64,000 nt of DNA from an uncultured Spirochaetia bacterium (GTDB taxonomy: Bacteria; Spirochaetota; Spirochaetia; JABEVK01): positions 1 to 64,000 of the forward strand of contig CALGPJ010000011.1 of the NCBI GenBank assembly GCA_937960645.1. Direction: 5' to 3'. A model generated the notes under the pieces. It saw only the letters and a program-made list of their open reading frames with translations, was not told where the DNA came from and ran no database searches. Shown here piece by piece: positions 41,387 to 50,716 of the stretch (position 1 is its first letter; every line of letters starts with the position of its first letter). Made by a program: the position numbers and the translations under genes.

Positions 41387-42391
41387 TTAACTGTGGGCGG
41401 GCACGGGGGCGTTCCGAAACCCCACCAGTTTTTTGGCAGCCTCGTCCCAGAGATGAAGGTGCAGGGCCTTGAAACTCTTGGTGAAGGTCAGGGGATTGGG
41501 CAGCCTGAGCTCGGGGGTGGCATCGTAGCAAGCCTGGAGATTATAGTTGGGAATGCGAGGACGCACATGATGGATATGGTGCAAGCCGATGTTGCCTGTG
41601 AACCACTGCAAGATAGGATGAAGTTTGTAGTGGCTGGAGCCGTCCAGGGCCGCCTCGATGTGGTCCCAGTCCTCGTTTCGTTCCCAATAACCCGGATCGA
41701 ACTGATGTTGCACATAGAAGAGCCAGACCCCGGCGACCGAAGCGAAATAGAACATGGGAAGATGGATCAGCAGGACAGCGTCCCATCCCAGCAAGGTGCC
41801 CATAGCCGTCAGGAAGGCGGCAATCCCCAGATTGTTGATAAGTAAAGACGTCATGACCCGGGGACTTCGGTCCCCCAACGGCAAACGGTGAAGAATCAGA
41901 AACATGACCGGCGGATAAACCAGAAAGAGAAGAAAGGGATTTCGGAACAGCCGGTAAAAAAAACGGACACGAGGCGGCGCCTGCCGATATTCAGCAAGGG
42001 TCATGGTCCAGACATCTCCCACGCCGCGCCTGTCCAGGTTGCCATTGGTGTTGTGATGGATGCCGTGGCTCTGCCGCCAATCGTCGTAGGGGGTGAAGAT
42101 CAAAACGCCCAATACGTGTCCCCAGAAGCCGTTGGCCCGAAGGCTTTTGAAAAATGACGCATGGGCCGTGTCATGGAAAAGAATGAAGGTTCTCACCATG
42201 AGCAGAGATCCCGGAAGAAGAATCAGCACGACAAGCGGATAGGGAAGAGCGGCCTTCAAGGCCAGGTACGCCAGCGTCCAAACGAGGACCAGAGGGAAAA
42301 GGGTGTTAATCAGTTGCCAGACGGCCTTACCAAAATTCGGTTGTTCGAACCGTTTGATTTCCCGCACCCAGGCAGGAGTGGAATGTGACAT
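41387..42391 (-). CDS. Fatty acid desaturase family protein
   Basis: 334 residues from MSHSTPAWVREIKRFEQPNF. Integral membrane di-iron enzyme with three histidine boxes: HDTAH, HGIHH and GLHHIHHVRP, in the order of DesA/DesK-like acyl-lipid desaturases. Four to six membrane helices. It probably introduces double bases into membrane acyl chains; beta-carotene-type hydroxylases share the fold. An in-frame ATG at 42463 would add 24 residues of non-conserved sequence. No ribosome-binding site is clear for either start. Confidence 0.85.
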   Translation of the reverse strand: MSHSTPAWVREIKRFEQPNFGKAVWQLINTLFPLVLVWTLAYLALKAALPYPLVVLILLPGSLLMVRTFILFHDTAHASFFKSLRANGFWGHVLGVLIFTPYDDWRQSHGIHHNTNGNLDRRGVGDVWTMTLAEYRQAPPRVRFFYRLFRNPFLLFLVYPPVMFLILHRLPLGDRSPRVMTSLLINNLGIAAFLTAMGTLLGWDAVLLIHLPMFYFASVAGVWLFYVQHQFDPGYWERNEDWDHIEAALDGSSHYKLHPILQWFTGNIGLHHIHHVRPRIPNYNLQACYDATPELRLPNPLTFTKSFKALHLHLWDEAAKKLVGFRNAPVPAHS

Positions 42392-42484
42392 AGATAAAGT
42401 TAATACTATTCCGGCCGAAATCCTAGCGATTTCGCACTTTTTTTTCTCATTACCCTGGGACATTTGACGGTGCGGTGACTGTGG

Positions 42485-42513
42485 TTGAATTTCTGCCTTG
42501 CTTTAATTAAGAT
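42485..42513 (+). promoter_or_regulatory. Promoter of ilvE
   Basis: TTGAAT, a 17-nt spacer and TAAGAT, then a short leader with AGGAGA four nt before the ATG at 42532. Confidence 0.7.
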
Positions 42514-42531
42514 TTCCAACCAGGAGATTTT

Positions 42532-43617
42532 ATGGCCTTCGCTCTTAATCTTTACCCCTGGATTTATGTCGCCAAATACGACGGCTCGAAATGGTCCGAG
42601 GAGTTTATCGAACAACCCCACCTTTCTCCCGACGAGGAGACAGCCCTTCCCCATGAGCGCCGTCAAGAGTTGATGACGCAACGCAACCACGTTCCGGGTC
42701 TTCCTTTGGTGAATTACACCACCCAATACGGCCTTGGCTGTTTTGAAGGACTCAAGGCCCTACCCCAAAAAGATGGGAGCCTTAAGGTCTTCCGACCGGA
42801 CAGGAACGCACATCGCATGCATCGATCCATGGAAGGGTTGATGATGCCCGCCTACCCCGAGGACTTGTTCGTCAATGCCGTTTGCGAGCTGACCCGGCGC
42901 AACGCGCGGTTGGGCTTTCGCCCCGATTACGATCCTTCCTGGGAGGCCGAAAACTACCGCGACGGTCACGCCATCTACATTCGCCCCTTCACCTACTCGG
43001 AACCTGCCATCGGTCTGGGCATCAGCAAAAACCCCTGGGTAGTCATCATCCAGACCCCTGTCAGCTCGTATTTTACCTATCCCAACTCCAAGGCCGTGAC
43101 CACCCACCGCTTCCGGGCGACTGTGGGCGGTACGGGTTGGATCAAATGCAACGCGAACTACGTGAGCGCCATCCTCGCCAAAAAGGAGGCCGAGGCCCAG
43201 GGCTACATGGAAGCGGTCTTCCTGGATGCCAAAACCGGAACCTTCGTGGAGGAGGGCAGCTCCTGTAACATTTTCTTCTATCTCCGAAACGGAAAACTGG
43301 TGACCCCGGATTTGGGGGACACCATCCTGCCGGGCATCACCCGGGCCAGCATCATTCAACTGGCGCGGGACATGGGACTCGAGGTCGAAGAACGGCGCAT
43401 CGGCATAGAGGAGGCCCTGGAAGAATCCCAGGAAATCTTCGTGACGGGAACCGCCGCCGGAGTATCTCCCATCGAGAGCCTGACCCATCAGGGGCGTACC
43501 AACGTCCTACCCCACGGCGACAAGGGCGAAGTGGCTCGCAAGCTCCAGTCTACCCTCAAGGGAATCCAATACGGGGCCATCCCGGACAAGTACGGCTGGC
43601 TCTACGATGCCACCTGA
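42532..43617 (+). CDS. ilvE: Branched-chain amino acid aminotransferase
   Basis: 361 residues, class IV PLP aminotransferase of the large type, last step of Leu, Ile and Val synthesis. Seen are YGLGCFEGLKAL, the PLP-lysine region GWIKCNANYVSAILAKKEA (Schiff-base Lys near 204), EEGSSCNIFF, TPDLGDTILPGITRASI and FVTGTAAGVSPI. Length and motifs are complete. It is monocistronic. Its stop overlaps the convergent MFS gene by 16 nt. Confidence 0.95.
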   Translation: MAFALNLYPWIYVAKYDGSKWSEEFIEQPHLSPDEETALPHERRQELMTQRNHVPGLPLVNYTTQYGLGCFEGLKALPQKDGSLKVFRPDRNAHRMHRSMEGLMMPAYPEDLFVNAVCELTRRNARLGFRPDYDPSWEAENYRDGHAIYIRPFTYSEPAIGLGISKNPWVVIIQTPVSSYFTYPNSKAVTTHRFRATVGGTGWIKCNANYVSAILAKKEAEAQGYMEAVFLDAKTGTFVEEGSSCNIFFYLRNGKLVTPDLGDTILPGITRASIIQLARDMGLEVEERRIGIEEALEESQEIFVTGTAAGVSPIESLTHQGRTNVLPHGDKGEVARKLQSTLKGIQYGAIPDKYGWLYDAT

Positions 43618-44828
43618 GAGGTTCGCAGCACCGCGCGCCGCATCAGCACAAACATCGCTGCGGAGACCATCTGAGACAGGGCCACAAAGGCCAGGAGCGC
43701 AGGCGCCCCGAATTCGTACAAGAGGCCGGTAATCGATCCGGCCAGAAAAAGAGCCAGCCCGTAGCTCGCGTGGAAAATGCCGTAGCCGGTTCCTCGCTTG
43801 CTCACACTGGTGATATCGGCGATAGCGCTTCGCATCACCGACTCCTGAGCCCCCATCACCACCCCCCACAGAACGGCCGCGGCCAGGGCCATCAACGGCG
43901 AGGGGCCCGCGAAACCGGCCAGGGGGATGGGGAGACTCAACAAGGGAATTATTCCAAGGGTCATCAGGCCGCCGTGCCTCGTTTTTTTGATTTGTTTGAA
44001 CCTGTCGTAAACGACGCCGATCACCAGTGCGGCCACCCCATCGATGGCCATCGCAATCGCATAAAAAAGAGCGATTTGCGAACCGTTCAGGATGCCGGCG
44101 GCCACGTAATGGTAGGACAGCAAGGGCCAACCCACAAAACCCAGCGTCGTGGTAAAACTGAAGAGATTGTACAGCCAGAAAATTCGGCCCAATCGATCCG
44201 GCGCTGGATCCTCGGTAGCCGGAGGTTCCAGGGATTGCGGGTTGGGAAGCCGGTAAAAAACAAAGAGAAGGAAAAGCATCAGGACGACAAAGGGTATCCA
44301 GAACCAGCCGTAGCTCGCCCGATAGGACTCGGCCCCCTCGCCCGTTGCGACTCCCAGCGCGACCGTAATCACCAGGGGACCCAGAAAACCGCCGAATTGA
44401 TCGAGTGCCTCATGGATGCCAAAGCCCAGGCCGGTGCCGATGTGCCTGGCCGCCGAAGACAGGATGGTGTCCTTGGCCGGGGAGCGCAGTGCCTTACCCA
44501 CGCGTTCCAGAATCATCAAAAGGGCCGCCACCTGCCAGACACCGGAGAGGGACAGCAAGGGCACCGAGGCAAGGAGCCCATAGCCGGCGAACACGAAGAA
44601 CCAATACAGCCGGGTGCGGTCCGCCAGAAATCCTGCGGCCAGGCGCAGGAGGTATCCCAGGAACTCGCCCAGTCCGGTGATGATCCCTACCAGGGCGGCA
44701 TTGAGTCCCAGAGTTCTAAGGTAGGCGGCGTTCACCGAACGGGCCCCCTCGTAGATCACATCCCCCAGGAGACTGACCACGGCAAACAGGAGAATGATTT
44801 GAGCAGCCAAACGTGATGCAGACTTCAT
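43602..44828 (-). CDS. MFS transporter
   Basis: 408 residues, twelve predicted membrane helices in the cytoplasmic membrane. Early blocks GDVIYEGARSVNAAYLRTLG and LRLAAGFLADRTRLYW contain the MFS loop 2-3 type motif. A hydrophilic central loop follows near 195-220. The family resembles uncharacterised bacterial MFS permeases; the substrate cannot be read from sequence. The promoter places the start codon 6 nt after the -10, so the message is probably leaderless. Confidence 0.88.
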   Translation of the reverse strand: MKSASRLAAQIILLFAVVSLLGDVIYEGARSVNAAYLRTLGLNAALVGIITGLGEFLGYLLRLAAGFLADRTRLYWFFVFAGYGLLASVPLLSLSGVWQVAALLMILERVGKALRSPAKDTILSSAARHIGTGLGFGIHEALDQFGGFLGPLVITVALGVATGEGAESYRASYGWFWIPFVVLMLFLLFVFYRLPNPQSLEPPATEDPAPDRLGRIFWLYNLFSFTTTLGFVGWPLLSYHYVAAGILNGSQIALFYAIAMAIDGVAALVIGVVYDRFKQIKKTRHGGLMTLGIIPLLSLPIPLAGFAGPSPLMALAAAVLWGVVMGAQESVMRSAIADITSVSKRGTGYGIFHASYGLALFLAGSITGLLYEFGAPALLAFVALSQMVSAAMFVLMRRAVLRTSQVAS

Positions 44829-44834
44829 GGCCCT

Positions 44835-44863
44835 ACAGTACCCAGCCAGACGCCGCGGGACAA
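44835..44863 (-). promoter_or_regulatory. Promoter of MFS gene, leaderless type
   Basis: TTGTCC (44863-44858), a 17-nt spacer and TACTGT (44840-44835), then 6 nt to the ATG at 44828. It lies back to back with the radA promoter, the two -35 boxes being 3 nt apart. Confidence 0.6.
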
Positions 44864-44866
44864 GAC

Positions 44867-44895
44867 TTGCCCGCCCCCGCCCGAAAGACTACCCT
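44867..44895 (+). promoter_or_regulatory. Promoter of radA, leaderless type
   Basis: TTGCCC, a 17-nt spacer and TACCCT, then 6 nt to the GTG at 44902. The -10 match is weak; support comes from the spacing shared with neighbours. Confidence 0.5.
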
Positions 44896-44901
44896 GAATT
44901 C

Positions 44902-46263
44902 GTGAAGAAAAACACCCGGGTTTTTGTTTGCCAATCATGCGGAAAACAGGAATCGCGATGGCTGGGCCGCTGTCCGGCCTGCGGGGCCTGGAACAGCTTT
45001 GTGGAAACTCAGCTGACCGGTTTCGAGGCCGAAGGATCCCAGGAGCGGGAAATCGGAAGAAAGGTCGCCGGACTTACTCCCCTGGCGGACATCGACGTCA
45101 CCGAGGCGCGGAGGCTGGGGACCGGTATGGCCGAGCTGGATCGTTGCCTGGGCGGGGGACTGGTCAAGGGGTCGGTGGTGCTCCTGGGTGGTGAGCCGGG
45201 CATCGGCAAGTCGACCCTCACCCTGCAGCTTTTAGACCGCCTTCAAACCGACCTTCCCCTGGTGCTGGTGGCCGGCGAGGAGTCCAGCGCCCAGGTGAAA
45301 CTTCGTTCCAAACGGCTGGGCATCTCCCGCAGCGACATTCTGGTCATCGAGGAAACGCGGGTGACGTCCATCGAACAGGCGCTCCAGGACATCGAGCCTG
45401 GCTGCGTGGTGGTGGATAGTATCCAGGCGCTGCGATCTCCCGAGGCCGGCGACATTCCCGGAACCATCAACCAGGTCAAGTACGGCGCCTACGAACTGAG
45501 CGAGTGGGCGCGTCTGCGGGGCGTTCCTCTGATCTTCATCGCACACGTCACCAAGGGCGGGCTGATCGCCGGTCCCAAAACCATCGAGCACCTGGTGGAT
45601 ACGGTGTTGCAGTTCGAGGAGGCCGAGGCCGGTCTGCGATTGCTGCGAGCACTCAAGAACCGCTTCGGTTCGGTGGACGAATTAGGTCTGTTCCGAATGG
45701 AAGAGTCGGGCCTGACCGAGGTGCCGAACCCCTCCCAGGTTTTCCTGCAGAACCGTGATGGCCCCATGCCTGCGGGAACGGCGATCGCCTCCGTCATCGA
45801 AGGCAGCCGAGCCCTTCTGGTGGAGGTCCAGGCCCTGACCGTGAGCGCCAAGGCAGGTCTCGGGCGGGTGTCTTCGGACAAGATCGACAGCACTCGGGTC
45901 CAGCGGGTAGCCGCCGTCATCGAAAAGCACCTGGGTCTGAGCTTCACGGATCAGGATATCTACGTCAACGTGGGCGGCGGTCTGCGTTTGTCCGAGCCTG
46001 CCGTGGACCTCCCCCTTGCCCTGGCCCTGATCAGCGCACGAACCCAGCGCCCCCTGCTGCGGGGACTCTGTGCCGCAGGCGAATTGAGTCTGGCTGCCGA
46101 GGTCCGCTCGGTTCCCGCCCTGAAACGACGGCTCAAGGCAGCCGTGGATCTGGGTATGAACCTCCTGTTGTGCCGGGGGGAGGCGGAAGAATTTGTGCAA
46201 CCTGTCAAACGCCTGAACGAAGTGCTCGCCTTTCTGACCGAATCGAGTTCGGGAAGGCCCTAG
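44902..46263 (+). CDS. radA: DNA repair protein RadA
   Basis: 453 residues from GTG at 44902. The frame is open upstream to 44827, but that part overlaps the MFS promoter and is not conserved in type. N-terminal zinc finger CQSCGKQ...CPACG, RecA-like ATPase with Walker A GGEPGIGKST, the RadA signature KNRFGSVDELG, and a C-terminal Lon-like domain. It promotes branch migration in recombinational repair. It overlaps the convergent TraB-family gene by 4 nt. Confidence 0.96.
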   Translation: MKKNTRVFVCQSCGKQESRWLGRCPACGAWNSFVETQLTGFEAEGSQEREIGRKVAGLTPLADIDVTEARRLGTGMAELDRCLGGGLVKGSVVLLGGEPGIGKSTLTLQLLDRLQTDLPLVLVAGEESSAQVKLRSKRLGISRSDILVIEETRVTSIEQALQDIEPGCVVVDSIQALRSPEAGDIPGTINQVKYGAYELSEWARLRGVPLIFIAHVTKGGLIAGPKTIEHLVDTVLQFEEAEAGLRLLRALKNRFGSVDELGLFRMEESGLTEVPNPSQVFLQNRDGPMPAGTAIASVIEGSRALLVEVQALTVSAKAGLGRVSSDKIDSTRVQRVAAVIEKHLGLSFTDQDIYVNVGGGLRLSEPAVDLPLALALISARTQRPLLRGLCAAGELSLAAEVRSVPALKRRLKAAVDLGMNLLLCRGEAEEFVQPVKRLNEVLAFLTESSSGRP

Positions 46264-47441
46264 CGAAAAAAGAAGTTCAGCCAGCTGGTTCCCGTCAAAA
46301 AGGTTCCGGCAATGACGCCCAGAGAGGAAAAAAACATCACCACGAGGATGTGACTGATTCTGTTGGTATAGATCCCCTTTAACGAAGAGACGTCCTCCTG
46401 AAGGCGGCGAAAGTCACCGACACGGGGCTTGCGGACCCAAAGTTCGCAAAGACCGGTGAACATGCCAACGCCCAGCAAGGGGTGAAGAGCGGTCACGGGG
46501 GCGGTGAGGAAACCGACCAGGATGGTCAGCGGATGGGCCAGGGCCAGGAGGGAACCCAGGGCTGCCCCGCCGCCGGTCCAGAGGCTCCAGGTGCCCAAAA
46601 GCTTGAGAAAGCCCTCCCAGCCCTGGCTGTAAAAGCCATAGGCCATCAGACCCACGATCAGGACAGGAAGCGCCCACGCGAGAAGGCGGCCACCCCACCC
46701 CGGCGGCGGAACCTGGAGGAGTTCTTCGCGGTTGGGCAGGGGCTCGCCTCGGGCAAAGGCTTCCAATTTTTGCCGCATTCCCGCCAGATGCCCCGCCCCG
46801 ACCACGCACAGGATTCGGCTTCCGGGTGCCTCCCAGGCGCCGAGGGCGAGCAGGGTGTCGCGCTCGTCAATGAGGACGGTCTTGGTTTTCGGGAGCTCTC
46901 GCGCCAGCTCTTCCATCATTTTGTCGAGACCGCTGCCCCTCTTGAGCTGTTCGATTTCCTCTTTTTTGAGCGGGGTGTTGTCGAAGGCTGAACCCAACAA
47001 AGCGGCCAGGAGTTTTTGCTGCCCCCAAAACCCGGACTTGATCCACGCCCTTCGTAGCGTGATGCCCACCTCGCGATCGATCAGCGAACAGGGCACACCC
47101 TGGACCTCGGCAGTTTCTACCGCCTCGAGCATATCGCGGCCGGCCTGGCTCTGGAGGCTGGCCCCGGCGCGCTTTTGAAAGCCGGCAAGGACCAGGTTGG
47201 CCAGCATCATCAGGCCCTTACCCTGACGGATCACCTGAGCGATGTCGATGGATTCCCACGCGGTCGGGTTGCGCAGGCTGTTCAGCCGCCCCTTGTCCAG
47301 TTCGACACAGACCCGATCCGGCCCCCAGGTCGCGATGGCCTCACGGACCTCCCGGACGCTATCTTCACCGACGTGGGCGGTCCCCACCAGCAGGAATCGT
47401 CTCCCGCCGAGTTCCAGTTCGATCTTGTTTCCCTCGCTCAC
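46260..47441 (-). CDS. TraB/PrgY-family membrane protein
   Basis: 393 residues from a GTG at 47441 overlapping the TGA of the upstream gene (GTGA). The soluble N-terminal two-thirds carries the family motif VGTAHVGEDSV, then CVELDKGRLNSL and DERDTLLA blocks that place conserved acidic and His residues as in TraB/TIKI-type metal-dependent hydrolases. The last 140 residues hold about four membrane helices. PrgY in Enterococcus limits pheromone signalling; the role here is unknown. It is co-transcribed with the TPR lipoprotein. Confidence 0.85.
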   Translation of the reverse strand: MSEGNKIELELGGRRFLLVGTAHVGEDSVREVREAIATWGPDRVCVELDKGRLNSLRNPTAWESIDIAQVIRQGKGLMMLANLVLAGFQKRAGASLQSQAGRDMLEAVETAEVQGVPCSLIDREVGITLRRAWIKSGFWGQQKLLAALLGSAFDNTPLKKEEIEQLKRGSGLDKMMEELARELPKTKTVLIDERDTLLALGAWEAPGSRILCVVGAGHLAGMRQKLEAFARGEPLPNREELLQVPPPGWGGRLLAWALPVLIVGLMAYGFYSQGWEGFLKLLGTWSLWTGGGAALGSLLALAHPLTILVGFLTAPVTALHPLLGVGMFTGLCELWVRKPRVGDFRRLQEDVSSLKGIYTNRISHILVVMFFSSLGVIAGTFLTGTSWLNFFFR

Positions 47442-48847
47442 GGCCGGGCCGCCATCACCCGCGCCATGGCGATCTCCGGGATGTTTTTCAAACGGGACTC
47501 GCCAACCTGGCGCCACACCGCTCGGGCACTCTGGGCCTGACCGAGGGTCGAATAAAGATACCCCAGATAAAACTGTACCCGGGTTTTGACAATTTCATCC
47601 GTCTCTCGTTCCAGGAGGGTGTTCATGGCGAAGGTGGCCCTGGGATTGTTGATGAACCGGAACAGCTCCTGAACAAGTTCCTGATTTCGGTAATTGGCCA
47701 CTGCCCGATTGAGCACCTGGGTGGCCTCCTGCTGTCGTTGCAACCGGATCAACGAAAGGGCATGAATGACCGGGAAGGCCCATTCCCCGGGATATTGTTT
47801 GAAAGACTCCTCGGCCATCCGGATGGCGGTAGGAAAGTCTCCGAACACGAAGCTAAGAAGGGCAAAACTGGGGTAAATAGGGTCGTATTCGGGTTTGATC
47901 CGATAAGCCGCCTTGTAGTCGCGGTAGCTCTCTTCGAGCTTGCCCTGGCTCTCCAGGATTTCTGCCCGATACACCAGTCCGAAAAAATTTTGAGGGTCGA
48001 TGGCCAAAAGCTGGTTCAAGTCATCCAGGGCTTGTTCGCTTCGATAAAGAGTCCTGTGGCGGAGTCGGGCCCGATCCAGAAGGTGCCAGGGATCCCCGGG
48101 ACTCAACCGAATGGCGTTGCCGATCGCCTCTTCTGCGGCTTGCGGCCTCTCCAGTTTGATCAAAACCCGGTGACGGATCGAATGCCAGGCATCGTTGTCC
48201 GGCTCGAGCTGAATCGCTTCGTCGATGCCGGAGAGGGCTTGCTGATTCTTGTTCTCCTGGAGGTCGATTTGACTCATTCCCGCCAGGGCCTCGGCAGTGC
48301 GGCCGTGCTGCAAACTCCGTTGAAAAAATTGCCGTGCCTCGCCGATTTTGTTCTGTTCCAGGTAGGCCCACCCCAGGGCTGCCAGAGGCCGGGGATCCTG
48401 GGGGTAGGCCGCAGCCCACCGGCGAAGGTAATCGATTTGTTGATTCGTGTTTCCTTCGATTCGGGCAAAGAGCGCCAGCACCCTCAGGGCCTCGGGGTTG
48501 TTGGGTTGGGCCTGCAAGGCCTGGAGATACTGACGCCGGGCATCCTGCTGTCTGCCCTGGCTCAAGAGTACGGCACCGTAGACCACCCTCTCCTCGGGAA
48601 TCAGGCGCTGTTGGGAATCCTCGCGTTCGAACACGTCCAGCGCACGCTTGAAGGCTTCGGGAGTGTCCAGGTTACCGATTTCATCGAGCACACTGGTGCG
48701 CGCCGTCGCCAGCGCGTTGGCGGGCGGAGGCTCCGGGGGTTGAACCGGCGGAGAAGGAAGGGGCTCGCGCGCGGGCGGGGCGCCGGGACAGCCCCACAAA
48801 AAGGCAAGGGCTGCCATAACGACAGACTTCACGTTCGGTGACTTCAT
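47438..48847 (-). CDS. TPR-repeat lipoprotein
   Basis: 469 residues. Signal peptide with lipobox FLWGC, so Cys20 is the likely lipidated residue and the protein is anchored in the envelope. A Pro-rich linker (22-45) is followed by ten or more tetratricopeptide-like helix pairs, for example residues around ALQAQPNNPEALRVLALFAR and LAALGWAYLEQNKIGEARQF. TPR proteins act as assembly scaffolds. It shares an operon with the TraB-family gene. Confidence 0.85.
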   Translation of the reverse strand: MKSPNVKSVVMAALAFLWGCPGAPPAREPLPSPPVQPPEPPPANALATARTSVLDEIGNLDTPEAFKRALDVFEREDSQQRLIPEERVVYGAVLLSQGRQQDARRQYLQALQAQPNNPEALRVLALFARIEGNTNQQIDYLRRWAAAYPQDPRPLAALGWAYLEQNKIGEARQFFQRSLQHGRTAEALAGMSQIDLQENKNQQALSGIDEAIQLEPDNDAWHSIRHRVLIKLERPQAAEEAIGNAIRLSPGDPWHLLDRARLRHRTLYRSEQALDDLNQLLAIDPQNFFGLVYRAEILESQGKLEESYRDYKAAYRIKPEYDPIYPSFALLSFVFGDFPTAIRMAEESFKQYPGEWAFPVIHALSLIRLQRQQEATQVLNRAVANYRNQELVQELFRFINNPRATFAMNTLLERETDEIVKTRVQFYLGYLYSTLGQAQSARAVWRQVGESRLKNIPEIAMARVMAARP

Positions 48848-48856
48848 ACCTCTTCC

Positions 48857-48885
48857 ATCATACCGACCGCACAGGGAGGGTTCAA
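48857..48885 (-). promoter_or_regulatory. Promoter of TPR-TraB operon
   Basis: TTGAAC (48885-48880), a 17-nt spacer and TATGAT (48862-48857), with 9 nt to the ATG at 48847: a predicted leader of only 2-3 nt. Divergent from the next promoter, with -35 boxes 2 nt apart. Confidence 0.75.
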
Positions 48886-48887
48886 GG

Positions 48888-48916
48888 TTGGCACAAACTC
48901 ATCAAAAAGGTATGAT
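48888..48916 (+). promoter_or_regulatory. Promoter of anchored-protein/kinase operon, leaderless type
   Basis: TTGGCA, a 17-nt spacer and TATGAT, then 6 nt (AGGCTC) to the ATG at 48923. Confidence 0.8.
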
Positions 48917-48922
48917 AGGCTC

Positions 48923-50716
48923 ATGATCAAGAGCAACCCGCTACGATACCTTCTGTTCCCTTTGACCGGGCTTGCCCTCGTGCTTTCGTTGATATTGATC
49001 CAATTTTCGGGTAAAAGCAGTATTTCGCATCCCTTTGGCCCCTTTACCGTTACGGGAGCGGCCCCCTCGGCCCCGGGATCGGATGGGGTCTCGGATTTCA
49101 ACCTCTCGGGACTGGGTATCAACTTTTCCTTCAAGGGAAACAGCCCGCTGATCCTCCAAACAGCCGACAACACGGACCGCAACCTCCGGGCCAAGAGTTA
49201 CAGCCTGTCGGGAAACACACTGACGGTGGAGTTTCAGTATAACCTGAGGCTCCGCTTCGAAATGTCCGATCAAAAGCGCCTCCAGGTCCACATTTCACTT
49301 CCGCCCGAGCTCGAGGGAAGCCGACTCATCCGCATCCCCTTCAAATCGGCAGATCTCATACCCGACTCCAGCGGGCTCAACCTGCCGGTTGCCGAGCTTC
49401 GCGGCGGCAATCAACGATACTTCCTCATCCTGAACGGAGCTGGAGACGGCATCAACATCGATCGCGGCTACATCGAAATGGTCTCCCTCGGGAATCGCTT
49501 TCCTTCGTTTACCATCCTGCCGGCCCCGCCGCGCTATCTCCACGCCGCCGAATACTGGATGGGAGATCGACCGGAGAATATCGAATCGATCATCGATCAA
49601 GCCCGTAACGTCGCTTATCAGGGGTGGCGTTTCAGTCGGCGCAGGGGCAATGAGGGATGGGTCACCGACTCCGAAGCGCCGCGTATCGATCCATCGATCG
49701 TGAGTACCCTTCTCAGCGAGGCCTCCCATCGAAACCAATTGGAAACCGTATGGGCCGAACTCGGCAACAACGCCAACAACTGGAAAAGCCTGGACAACCT
49801 GGAGACTGCTGCCTACACGGGGGACATCGTCCAGGCCTGGGCTCGACGAAAATCGACCCAGGAGCGAGCTCTCAGCCAGGCTCTGCAGGGTAATTGGACC
49901 CTCTGGACCGAAGACCCCACCCTTTTGCGCGACTTTTATTTCATGTCCGATCCCGATACCTTCCAATCGGTTTGGAATCGGTTCATCAATCGTCAAGCGC
50001 TGACCGCGGAGGAGGCGATCGCTCGTCTGGAGGCAGTTTTCCTCTTATCGGGAGTCCTCGACTCGGAGGTCTGGAATCGTCAGATCCGTGCCCTCGTGCT
50101 GGCCGCGGTTCCCTGGCTAACCCGGGCACCCAACAATCTCATCCTGGTGAAAAACCAACGAGGCTTTTTAGACTACTCGCTAAGCCTGCGGCTGGCGGCC
50201 CTGCTTTATCGGTGGGAGGACACCTCGGACAAACAAATATCCTACAAGGTCCTTGGCGGGGTAATTTTAGGCAAACTTCTCAGCCAGGCCAACGGAGGAT
50301 TTTTGCCGCGTGTCCTGATTCCCGCCGATACCGACTATCGGGTGGAAGGTCGGTTCGGATTGGAGGAGGGGGCGCGCGTCCTGTTTCCGACTTCCAACCG
50401 TCCGCGTTTTCTTCCTCTGCCCAGCCTTCCGGGTGGTCTTGCCTTTGTGCGGCCCTCGGTGTCCATCGTCGTCAGTTCCGCCAGCCTCAGGATTCAATCC
50501 ACCCAGTCTCCGGGCCTGCCTCAATTCATCGTCATCCAGGGTGTGCCGCCCTTCGAATACGTGACCCTTCACGGTATCCGCTGGAGGAGCGACCCCTCCT
50601 TTCAAAGTTACTCCGATGGCTGGCTCTACGATTCCGCCTCCCGCACGTTCATGGCGAAAATCACCAACCGAGCTTCAGTCTCCGAAATCGTGATTCAATT
50701 CGGACCGACAAACTAA
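48923..50716 (+). CDS. Uncharacterised membrane-anchored extracytoplasmic protein
   Basis: 597 residues; no family recognised. One N-terminal membrane segment (FPLTGLALVLSLILIQF, about 12-28) without a lipobox, then a large extracytoplasmic part. Residues 35-210 look beta-rich, 210-430 helical with many Trp and Arg, and 430-597 beta-rich again. The overall layout suggests an envelope or cell-surface protein. Its stop overlaps the ATG of the small histidine kinase (TAATG), so the two are translationally coupled and may work together. Confidence 0.75.
   Translation: MIKSNPLRYLLFPLTGLALVLSLILIQFSGKSSISHPFGPFTVTGAAPSAPGSDGVSDFNLSGLGINFSFKGNSPLILQTADNTDRNLRAKSYSLSGNTLTVEFQYNLRLRFEMSDQKRLQVHISLPPELEGSRLIRIPFKSADLIPDSSGLNLPVAELRGGNQRYFLILNGAGDGINIDRGYIEMVSLGNRFPSFTILPAPPRYLHAAEYWMGDRPENIESIIDQARNVAYQGWRFSRRRGNEGWVTDSEAPRIDPSIVSTLLSEASHRNQLETVWAELGNNANNWKSLDNLETAAYTGDIVQAWARRKSTQERALSQALQGNWTLWTEDPTLLRDFYFMSDPDTFQSVWNRFINRQALTAEEAIARLEAVFLLSGVLDSEVWNRQIRALVLAAVPWLTRAPNNLILVKNQRGFLDYSLSLRLAALLYRWEDTSDKQISYKVLGGVILGKLLSQANGGFLPRVLIPADTDYRVEGRFGLEEGARVLFPTSNRPRFLPLPSLPGGLAFVRPSVSIVVSSASLRIQSTQSPGLPQFIVIQGVPPFEYVTLHGIRWRSDPSFQSYSDGWLYDSASRTFMAKITNRASVSEIVIQFGPTN

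Noticed and set aside
43602-43617. Frameshift or assembly error where ilvE and the MFS gene overlap
   Set aside because: Both proteins end normally; a 16-nt convergent overlap is ordinary in this compact region.
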